This document shows positions 1-5,965 of a stretch of DNA of 28,308 bases, piece after piece; position 1 is the first letter of the stretch, and each line of letters begins with the position of its first letter. The notes beneath the pieces were generated by a model, which saw only the letters and a list, made by a program, of their open reading frames with translations, had not been told where the DNA came from and made no database searches. The stretch is from Syntrophales bacterium (GTDB lineage Bacteria > Desulfobacterota > Syntrophia > Syntrophales > UBA2210). The translations under genes and the position numbers were made by a program. The DNA is taken from NCBI GenBank assembly GCA_023230565.1, contig JALNXD010000039.1:1-28308 (forward strand), in the 5' to 3' direction.

Positions 1-25
1 ATGTTACTACTTCAACTGGATTCAT
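1..25 (-). CDS. 5' end of an ORF leaving the window (minus strand)
   Basis: A minus-strand ATG at 25 is preceded by a ribosome-binding-like AGAAGG about six bases upstream, and the frame (MNPVEVVT) stays open to the window edge. Only eight codons are visible, so no family can be named. It would lie downstream of, and in the same direction as, the small coiled-coil gene that ends at 115. The 89-bp gap between them holds an imperfect inverted repeat around 47-78 whose transcript could fold with several G-U pairs. Confidence is low because so little is visible. Confidence 0.3.
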
Positions 26-114
26 CGGGCACCTTCTTTCTGGTTTGAGCGCTAACACTATAGCTATGACTAACGCTTATTTCCAGTTAGATCCGTGTCC
101 GGTTTAATTGGGGG

Positions 115-294
115 CTACAACACGTGTATTGCTTCACGGGCATTGTCAATCATTGTTCGAAGGACATCTTCTGCATTAACCGGGGTTTTTTTCTCTGCAC
201 ACTGAACGAGCTTTCTTTCAAGATGCTCTATTCGGAGGTTTTTTTTATGTATTTGAACAATCAGCTCCTCTTTCGACTCATCTTCGATGCTCAT
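115..294 (-). CDS. Small charged coiled-coil protein, unknown function
   Basis: A 59-residue protein starting MSIEDESKEEL. A longer reading would begin six codons earlier at 312, but a perfect AGGAGG (303-308) lies inside that extension and eight bases before the ATG at 294, so 294 is the likely start. The protein has no membrane segment or signal peptide. Residues about 8-40 are rich in Glu, Lys, Leu and Ile in a heptad-like pattern (IHKKNLRIEHLERKL), which suggests a short coiled coil. One Cys is present. I do not recognise a family. It is transcribed divergently from rpoH across a 281-bp gap. The strong SD and protein-like composition argue for a real gene. Confidence 0.6.
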   Translation of the reverse strand: MSIEDESKEELIVQIHKKNLRIEHLERKLVQCAEKKTPVNAEDVLRTMIDNAREAIHVL

Positions 295-490
295 ACAAAA
301 TTCCTCCTGCATCCCGGAATTAAAAAACCAGCTGAGGTGAAATCATTATATATATTTCTCTATATTGTTATCCCGATCATCTGTCCACAAGATTCGTTCA
401 TTTTGAATGCAGATTTATCTTTAGAAAGCAGATGAACTTCTCCATCTCTTCTGTTTATTTCACCACTTTCGGTAACATCTAATATGAGGC

Positions 491-541
491 AATTCGGATG
501 CCGTATTCCACCTTGACTATTCCGAATTTATAGCGGATAAT
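491..541 (+). promoter_or_regulatory. rpoH promoter with flanking inverted repeat
   Basis: TTGACT (513-518), a 17-bp spacer and GATAAT (536-541) form a near-consensus sigma-70 promoter that would start transcription about 28 bases before the rpoH ATG. A perfect 8-bp inverted repeat, AATTCGGA (491-498) and TCCGAATT (521-528), brackets the -35 and part of the spacer and could be an operator. It is not the HrcA CIRCE element. The rest of the 295-575 gap is AT-rich, with a TATAAT-like match on the minus strand near 345-355 that might serve the small divergent gene. Confidence 0.6.
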
Positions 542-575
542 AAGAATTTAAATTTTACGGGGGTCACTATCAAAA

Positions 576-1472
576 ATGATGAATTTGCCTGCACTTACTG
601 ACACGCTTGATGTGTATATGGCCGAGATAAATCAGTTTGCCATTTTAGAACCAGACGAAGAATTTAAACTGGCGGTGCAGTTTAAAAAATTCGGAGACAT
701 GAAATCAGCCGAAAGGCTCGTCACATCAAATCTCAGATTTGTAGTCAAGATAGCCCACGAATATAAAAACTATCGCGTAAGGCTTCTGGATTTAATTCAG
801 GAAGGTAATATCGGGCTTATGCATGCCGTGAAAAAATTCGATCCCTACAAAGGGTATCGCCTGATTTCTTACGCAGTGTGGTGGATACGTGCATACATGC
901 AGAACTATATTATTAAAAACTGGAGCCTTGTCAAAATAGGTACTACCCAGGCGCAAAGGAAACTTTTCTTCAAACTGAATCAGGTAAAAAAAAATCTGGA
1001 AAAGCTTTCTGCCGAAAATCCTGAGTTCAGGGAGGCGGCTGAGCTTCTCAATGTAAGGGAAAGCGATGTGGAAGAAATGAACCTCCGGCTTTCCAACAGA
1101 GATGTTTCGCTTGATGCTTCATTGAATGAAGAAGGAGAAGCTCTATTTGTTGATAAACTGGTCGATGAGAGTACAAGTCAGGAAGATATTTTGATTAAGA
1201 AGGAAGAGACAGCGCTTGTGAAAAAAAATATCGCCGGCGCACTGTCAAACTTAAATGAGCGTGAGAGCTATATTATAAAAAACAGAATAATGGTTGATAA
1301 GCCGCAGACCTTACAGGAAATAGGCGACAAATTCAATATTACACGAGAACGCGCACGACAGATAGAGAAGGAGGCCCTGAAAAAAATGCGGCTCGCAATT
1401 CCCTATGTGGGTAATACTTCAGAAGAATCAATTGCGACAGACTCGCAGAAAGTCCGAAAGGCTCATTTGTGA
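576..1472 (+). CDS. rpoH: RNA polymerase sigma factor RpoH (sigma-32 type)
   Basis: A 298-residue sigma-70-family factor. Region 1.2/2 covers about residues 10-115, with the core-binding and -10-recognition sequence running from SNLRFVVKIA through DLIQEGNIGLM to SYAVWWIRAYM. The RpoH box QRKLFFKL is at 127-134; it separates heat-shock sigma factors from RpoD and RpoS and in E. coli takes part in core binding and FtsH-mediated turnover. Region 4 near the C-terminus has the helix-turn-helix TLQEIGDKFNITRERARQIE. In known systems RpoH directs chaperone and protease transcription. The N-terminus begins MMNLPALTDTLDVYM; either of the two adjacent ATGs could be used, with a weak GGGGGT about ten bases upstream. 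The gene is alone on the plus strand and converges on dnaB. Confidence 0.93.
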   Translation: MMNLPALTDTLDVYMAEINQFAILEPDEEFKLAVQFKKFGDMKSAERLVTSNLRFVVKIAHEYKNYRVRLLDLIQEGNIGLMHAVKKFDPYKGYRLISYAVWWIRAYMQNYIIKNWSLVKIGTTQAQRKLFFKLNQVKKNLEKLSAENPEFREAAELLNVRESDVEEMNLRLSNRDVSLDASLNEEGEALFVDKLVDESTSQEDILIKKEETALVKKNIAGALSNLNERESYIIKNRIMVDKPQTLQEIGDKFNITRERARQIEKEALKKMRLAIPYVGNTSEESIATDSQKVRKAHL

Positions 1473-1519
1473 AACGGCTTCTCGCAATAATTTCGGAGGC
1501 AGGACATGAATCCAGGGGG

Positions 1520-2875
1520 TTAAAATTCTTCCATGTTCATGGCGGGATTTTCAAACCTCGTATATTCTCTTAAAAACACCAGCTTTATTTTCCCTGTGGG
1601 GCCGTTTCTCTGCTTGCCGATATCTATTTCGGCAAATCCCCTCTCAGGGTTATCTTCAGATTTGTTATACACTTCATCACGATAAATGAACATTATTACA
1701 TCTGCATCCTGTTCGATAGCCCCTGATTCTCGAAGATCGGCAAGGTAGGGACGTCTGTCCGACCTCGTTTCGACCTGGCGGTTAAGCTGAGAAAGAGCGA
1801 TTACAGGAACGTTCAATTCTTTAGCCAGAGATTTCAATGAACGGCTTATATCTGAAATTTCCTGTTCCCGCGGCATACCTGGATCGCGCCCTCTCATTAA
1901 CTGAAGATAATCAAGCACAATAAGATCAAGTCCCTTCTCAGCCTTGAGTCTTCGGGCCTTCGCTTTCATTTCAAGAGCGGATATTGCGGGCGTATCATCT
2001 ATATATATCGGTGCCTCAGAAAGTCTTCCTGCGGCCGTTGTCAATTTAGGCCAATCGATTTCCCCCAGAAATCCTTTGCGAAGCCGCTGAGAATCGACTC
2101 GAGCCTCTGATGAAAGCATCCTGAATGCAAGCTGCTCTTTGGACATTTCGAGAGAAAATATCGCCACAGGGATATTGTTTTCAATTGCCGCATGTGCTGC
2201 GATATTAACGGCGAATGCAGTTTTACCCATACTTGGACGACCTGCGATGATTATCAGATCCGATTTCTGAAGCCCCGACGTAAGTTCGTCCAGTTTACGG
2301 AATCCCGTCGATACACCGGTAATAAGAGATTTCTTTTCATAGAGTTTTTCTATAGTTTTGAAGCTGCTCTTGATTACTTCCTTTATCGGGAAAAAAGAAG
2401 GTTTTATCTTGTGTTCGGATATCTCGAAAACGGAATGCTCCGCTTCATCAAGAACGCTGTCGATATCGGCACCGATACCGTAACTTTTAGTCAGAATTTC
2501 CGTAGCCGCGCCTATCAATCCCCTCAGTATCGACTTTTCTTTTACTATCTTTGAATAATGGGTGATATTCGCAGCCGAAGGAACCCGGTCCACAAGAGAG
2601 GCAATATACGGTTCGCCCCCTATCCTGTCAAGCTCTCCTTTGTCTCGGAGCACATTACATAAGGTAATCAAATCAGCCGGTTCGTTTTTTTCTCCCAGAT
2701 CAAGAATTGCAGTAAATATTTTTCTGTGTGCTTCGCTGTAAAAATCTCCCTTCTCCAGAATCTCAATGACATTGTTGATGGCATTATTATCAAGAAGAAT
2801 GCCCCCCAGGACTGATTGTTCTGCGTCAAGATTCTGGGGAGGAACCCTATGGAGCGAGTAATCAATATCGTTCAT
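1520..2875 (-). CDS. dnaB: Replicative DNA helicase DnaB
   Basis: A 451-residue hexameric 5'-3' helicase that unwinds DNA at the replication fork and recruits primase. The N-terminal helical domain spans about 8-110 (PPQNLDAEQSVLGG is the usual opening). A linker is followed by a RecA-like domain with Walker A GRPSMGKT at 212-219, Walker B LIVLDYLQLM near 320, and the DnaB motif ALSQLNRQVE followed by DLRESGAIEQDAD. Length is normal and no intein is present. It is the last gene of the rpsF-rpsR-DUF2232-rplI-dnaB set, 12 bp after rplI, an order common in deltaproteobacteria and some Firmicutes. No clear terminator is visible in the 47 bp separating it from rpoH. Confidence 0.96.
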   Translation of the reverse strand: MNDIDYSLHRVPPQNLDAEQSVLGGILLDNNAINNVIEILEKGDFYSEAHRKIFTAILDLGEKNEPADLITLCNVLRDKGELDRIGGEPYIASLVDRVPSAANITHYSKIVKEKSILRGLIGAATEILTKSYGIGADIDSVLDEAEHSVFEISEHKIKPSFFPIKEVIKSSFKTIEKLYEKKSLITGVSTGFRKLDELTSGLQKSDLIIIAGRPSMGKTAFAVNIAAHAAIENNIPVAIFSLEMSKEQLAFRMLSSEARVDSQRLRKGFLGEIDWPKLTTAAGRLSEAPIYIDDTPAISALEMKAKARRLKAEKGLDLIVLDYLQLMRGRDPGMPREQEISDISRSLKSLAKELNVPVIALSQLNRQVETRSDRRPYLADLRESGAIEQDADVIMFIYRDEVYNKSEDNPERGFAEIDIGKQRNGPTGKIKLVFLREYTRFENPAMNMEEF

Positions 2876-2887
2876 TGATGCCTTTTT

Positions 2888-3334
2888 CTACTTTTCACCT
2901 ATTACGTTCACTTTAATGGAACCGGTCACTCCGGAATACAGTTTTACTTTCACCTTGAATTCGCCGACACTTTTGATCGGCTCGTCAAGAACAATATTTT
3001 TCCTGTCTATTACCACACCTTGATCCTGAAGCGCCTCTTCAATATCACGCGACGTTACCGATCCGAAAAGCTTATCCTGCTCGCCGACTTTCCTCGAAAG
3101 AGTGATCACTACCCGGTCAAGCATCTCGGCCGTTGCCTGGGCTTTTCCTTTCTCTTTTTCGGCTTTTTCTGAGATTATCCTTTTTTCATGTTCCATAGCC
3201 TTGATATTCCGGGTGTTCGCTTCTACAGCCAAATCTTTTGGAATAAGATAGTTCCTTGCGTAACCGTCCGATACTTTTATTATGGTCCCCATTTTTCCCA
3301 GGGATTCTATATCTTGTTTCAAGATAATTTTCAT
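2888..3334 (-). CDS. rplI: 50S ribosomal protein L9
   Basis: A 148-residue L9, close to the 149 of E. coli. The N-terminal rRNA-binding domain has the family signature around GKMGTIIKVSDGYARNYLIPK (about residues 13-33, first residues MKIILKQDI). A long charged helix (about 41-75, HEKRIISEKAEKEKGKAQA) leads to the C-terminal domain with LFGSVTSRDI. An in-frame ATG three codons upstream is less likely because AAAGG then directly abuts it; the ATG at 3334 leaves nine bases, and MKIIL is the standard L9 start. It lies 20 bp after the DUF2232 gene and 12 bp before dnaB. Confidence 0.95.
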   Translation of the reverse strand: MKIILKQDIESLGKMGTIIKVSDGYARNYLIPKDLAVEANTRNIKAMEHEKRIISEKAEKEKGKAQATAEMLDRVVITLSRKVGEQDKLFGSVTSRDIEEALQDQGVVIDRKNIVLDEPIKSVGEFKVKVKLYSGVTGSIKVNVIGEK

Positions 3335-3354
3335 GAATTTCATCCTTTCATATT

Positions 3355-4299
3355 CTACAACTCGGCATTATTTTTTTTATTTTTATCCAGATTCCTGAAG
3401 TCAAACCATATGTCTGCAAGCCCAAGACCTGCCACCAGCACAAGGAGAAGCTGTTGAATAAATATAATTGCATAGCCCGTCACTCTTAAAATTATCGGGA
3501 TATTTTTGCGCCTGAAATAAAAAGAAATAACAGCAAACCCCCTCAGCATGTAGATGAAAATACTTATTATCAGAACGTTCATCCCGATTATTTTTATCGG
3601 ATACCATGGAATAAAGAGGCTTGCTGCTGCAGCAATTACTACCCAGATTAAGCTATCGGGGCATCTCCAGCGGGATAAGTCGCCGAAGTCCGGATACCAC
3701 ATCCCCCTTCTCCGAAACAGCACCTCTCCCATAAGTATATTTATCCATACTGTAAACATTGTGCCCGTTACTGTAAGAGCCGGCAACAAAGAAAGAATTA
3801 TTCCGGTTATCAGAGTCTTGCTTTTCCGTACGAGCTCAATCTGATCCGCAGAAACACCAGTTTGGGCATATAATTCGATATTCTCATTTACAGTTTCCGC
3901 AATATACTGAGTAATGAAAACTCCTGCCCCTTTTCCACTTACAATACCGTAGAGAATCACTGCTATTACGCTCATGAAAAGCACTGCCGCCGTTGAAATC
4001 GTCACAGTTTTTTCGATGGACATGTTTCGTCTTAATGTCTCAGACAGAATAATTCCAAGGGCGCCAAAGACGAAAAAAAACATCCAGGAATACGGGGAAT
4101 TTACTGCCTGCAATACATGAGCGACAACAGCGAGAGCAATGATACACAGGGCAGCTCCCGGCACCCTTCCCAGTTTTGAATAGAAATACAGGACAGGGAA
4201 AGGTAGAAAAAAAACTCCAAGGGGGCTCAGTACCGGAACGCTCGCAACTGCAATAAAAACAACACAAAGGATACCAAACGCAACAAGAAAATCCCTAAT
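3355..4299 (-). CDS. DUF2232 (YybS-like) membrane protein; start unresolved
   Basis: A multi-pass inner-membrane protein of the DUF2232/YybS family, function unknown, in its usual place between rpsR and rplI. From the first conventional in-frame start (GTG at 4164) it is 269 residues, but the open frame continues 45 codons upstream to 4299 and encodes a convincing first membrane helix and loop (RDFLVAFGILCVV, then VLSPLGVFFLPFPVLYFY), giving 314 residues, close to the usual family length as I recall it. That extension has no ATG, GTG or TTG. It starts after an in-frame TAA with ATT at 4299, about ten bases after GAGG. An ATG at 4307 lies in another frame; one extra base after it would give MNKIRDFL. 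So the gene uses an ATT start, or has suffered (or the sequence lost) one base. Five or more further hydrophobic segments follow. Confidence 0.8.
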   Translation of the reverse strand: MRDFLVAFGILCVVFIAVASVPVLSPLGVFFLPFPVLYFYSKLGRVPGAALCIIALAVVAHVLQAVNSPYSWMFFFVFGALGIILSETLRRNMSIEKTVTISTAAVLFMSVIAVILYGIVSGKGAGVFITQYIAETVNENIELYAQTGVSADQIELVRKSKTLITGIILSLLPALTVTGTMFTVWINILMGEVLFRRRGMWYPDFGDLSRWRCPDSLIWVVIAAAASLFIPWYPIKIIGMNVLIISIFIYMLRGFAVISFYFRRKNIPIILRVTGYAIIFIQQLLLVLVAGLGLADIWFDFRNLDKNKKNNAEL

Positions 4300-4358
4300 T
4301 TATTCATCACCTCGCAGTGCTTTCAGATTTTGAGGATTTTTGCGGAAAAGCAATTTTA

Positions 4359-4634
4359 TCATTCACTTGTCGTAAACGGCAGCAGAGCCAGATTTCTTGC
4401 CCTTTTTATCGCCACCGTCAATTCACGCTGGTGTTTCGCACAAGTCCCGGAAATTCTTCGAGGCAATATTTTACCTCTCTCAGTGATAAAATTCCTAAGG
4501 TTTTCAGGCTTTTTGTAATCAATTTTTAATGCCGAATCCCCACAGAACCTGCATATCTTACGTTTATGAAAAAATTTTTTCCTGGGACCTCCCCTCTGCC
4601 CCTGATTTTGACTGCTTTTGGATGGATATGCCAT
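4359..4634 (-). CDS. rpsR: 30S ribosomal protein S18
   Basis: A 91-residue S18. The core runs from RKICRFCGDSALKIDYK (about 25-41) to RISGTCAKHQRELTVAIKRARNLALLPF, with the classic RRISGTCAKHQR signature. Cys28, Cys31, Cys64 and His67 form a plausible zinc site, so this is the zinc-ligand-bearing form rather than the Cys-free one; the zinc reading is inference. S18 pairs with S6 in the 30S platform. The gene begins two bases after rpsF ends, with GGAGA upstream of its ATG. The preceding basic N-terminus (KSSQNQGQRGGPRKKFF) is the usual flexible tail. Confidence 0.95.
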   Translation of the reverse strand: MAYPSKSSQNQGQRGGPRKKFFHKRKICRFCGDSALKIDYKKPENLRNFITERGKILPRRISGTCAKHQRELTVAIKRARNLALLPFTTSE

Positions 4635-4636
4635 TG

Positions 4637-5209
4637 CTATTTCTCCTCTCCTTCCGATTCGTCTAAAGGCTCACTGGTAGATTCTTCGGAAGGCTGGGGG
4701 AGTGCCTCTTCCGCTTCTGTTTCTTCCGCTTCTGTTTCTTCTGCTTCTTGTTTTTCCTCGGAAATCTCCTCTTGCGGCTTTACTTCTTCGGATGCCGTTT
4801 CTTCTTCCCCCTCCGGTCCTTCTGCAACTGCTGCTTCCCCGGGCTTTTCGACTGCCGTTTCTTTCGCCTGTTCCGCTTCCTGTGCCTTTGCTATTTCTTT
4901 TTCAATTTCTTCAAGCTCTACTTTATCATGTGTTTTGACAGAGATGAATCTCATTACTTTATCATCAATCCTGAAATTTCTCTCCAGTTCGGACACGATC
5001 CGGTTATCACCTGCAAAATCGATGAGGACATACACGCCGTCTTTGCGTTTCTGGATCGGATACGCCAATCGCCTTTTGCCCCATTTTTCGATTTTAATGA
5101 CTTTTCCATCCATTTTGGAAACAATGGATGTATAGCGTTCCAGTTGATTTTCGAATTCGTCTTCAGATAAGTCGTCAAAAGAAATGTAAACTACTTCATA
5201 CCTTCTCAA
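4637..5209 (-). CDS. rpsF: 30S ribosomal protein S6 with long acidic C-terminal tail
   Basis: A 190-residue S6. The S6 fold occupies about residues 1-100 (MRRYEVVYIS, KWGKRRLAYPIQKRKDGVYVLIDF, RFISVK). About 85 residues follow that are almost wholly Glu, Ala, Ser, Thr and Pro, including a repeated EAEET unit. S6 is commonly 95-135 residues, so the tail is unusually long; in E. coli the S6 C-terminus is extended by RimK-added glutamates, and here glutamates are encoded. The start is TTG at 5209, with GAGGAGG eight bases upstream and no better alternative. First gene of the rpsF-rpsR-DUF2232-rplI-dnaB cluster; probably autoregulated with S18 through the leader hairpin just upstream. Confidence 0.93.
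   Translation of the reverse strand: MRRYEVVYISFDDLSEDEFENQLERYTSIVSKMDGKVIKIEKWGKRRLAYPIQKRKDGVYVLIDFAGDNRIVSELERNFRIDDKVMRFISVKTHDKVELEEIEKEIAKAQEAEQAKETAVEKPGEAAVAEGPEGEEETASEEVKPQEEISEEKQEAEETEAEETEAEEALPQPSEESTSEPLDESEGEEK
4708..4752. repeat. 15-bp tandem repeat in the rpsF tail
   Basis: The 15-bp unit CTTCCGCTTCTGTTT (plus strand) occurs at 4708-4722 and 4723-4737, with a degenerate third copy to about 4752. It encodes the EAEET repeats of the S6 tail. Because the unit is five codons, copy-number change would lengthen or shorten the acidic tail without breaking the frame. Confidence 0.75.
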
Positions 5210-5236
5210 GTTTTCAACCTCCTCTCGGCTCTATGA

Positions 5237-5256
5237 CCCCGAACACCGGTCCGGGG
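5237..5256 (-). promoter_or_regulatory. Possible S6:S18 leader hairpin before rpsF
   Basis: On the minus strand CCCCG (5256-5252) pairs with CGGGG (5241-5237) around a ten-base loop that contains ACCGG. It lies 27 bases before the TTG start of rpsF and next to its GAGGAGG. Known rpsF leaders bind the S6:S18 pair through a hairpin presenting a CCG sequence, so position and loop content fit, but I cannot test the full motif by eye. Confidence 0.4.
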
Positions 5257-5517
5257 AAGGAGTCCAACATTTTTTTTATTAAGAAAGGCTTTCTATACCA
5301 TGAACACCGAGAAATCAAGTCATTTTTGGCAAAAGGATCATATCCTGCCGGAAATCGCCTGTCATGTTTCACAACGCGGCATTTACTCTTGTCGTTTACT
5401 GCCGCCTTACGGTATCTATTATTTCAGTTATTGGTTTTTTTTCTTGTTCTGATATGCGGAGTCGAGGAAAGAAGCCACAAAATATAAAAAAAATCACCTT
5501 TTTTCATCTATGAAAGT

Positions 5518-5546
5518 TTGACAATCTTCTCATGAGGATGTACAAT
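5518..5546 (+). promoter_or_regulatory. Strong sigma-70 promoter upstream of fdhF
   Basis: TTGACA (5518-5523), exactly 17 bp, TACAAT (5541-5546): one mismatch from consensus. Transcription would start near 5553, leaving an untranslated leader of about 413 bases before the fdhF ATG, or a separate small RNA. No sigma-54 -24/-12 pair was found, although some formate dehydrogenase genes use one. Within the 755-bp gap 5210-5965 no convincing protein gene is visible; its content is this promoter, the structured stretch at 5561-5667 and the rpsF leader. Confidence 0.65.
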
Positions 5547-5560
5547 CCGTTGCCTGCCCG

Positions 5561-5667
5561 GATATGGCACATATCGTTATAGAGGCGGCAGCAGCTATTG
5601 TTGCAATGCCAATTGTTACACCGGGTTACGGCATCGTGGGAGGGTCCATAAAATGCCGGTAACAATT
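5561..5667 (+). ncRNA. Structured leader or small RNA with alternative pairings
   Basis: Immediately after the promoter the transcript can form GATATG/CATATC (5561-5575, three-base loop), then a second hairpin at 5587-5610 (GGCA and GCAGC pairing with GTTGC and TGCC, loop TATT). A third element is two-state: the segment 5653-5667 can pair with 5611-5624 (AATTGTTAC with GTAACAATT, then CGG with CCG after a bulge) or with 5625-5634 (GTTACGGCAT, one-base bulge), but not both. That arrangement is typical of attenuators and riboswitches. No obvious U-tract follows. A molybdenum- or tungsten-cofactor sensing leader would suit the downstream gene, but I do not recognise the class. Confidence 0.4.
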
Positions 5668-5965
5668 CTTTCCGATGTATTGTTCTTTATCTTCACCTGC
5701 TTTCCAGGCCGGATCTTGATATACTCTCAAAAGATTACCTCTGCGGCTGATCTGAAAATGATTCTGAAAGGGAAAGCACCCGGTCTCTTTTTGTTACGGT
5801 ATGACCGGACAGGAATAACAATATTTTTTTACACTTCTGTAACAAATGTAAAACAAATGTATCCGCAAAGTCACGAAACGAATAACTGCGATATTTTATG
5901 TACGTCCTTCAGGGTTCTTTCAGTATTTCATCTTGAGGAACGTCCACTAATCAGGAGAAAAATCT

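Noticed and set aside
47..78. Integron attC-like site (GCTAAC ... AAGCGTTAG words)
   Set aside because: The words are too close together and do not form the paired core boxes; no integrase or cassette is nearby.
4566..5170. Ser- and Phe/Leu-rich plus-strand ORFs opposite rpsF
   Set aside because: Low-complexity mirror images of the Glu-rich S6 tail, not genes.
5565..5579. Sigma-54 promoter starting TGGCAC before fdhF
   Set aside because: The -24-like TGGCAC is not followed by GC at the required spacing (TA instead).
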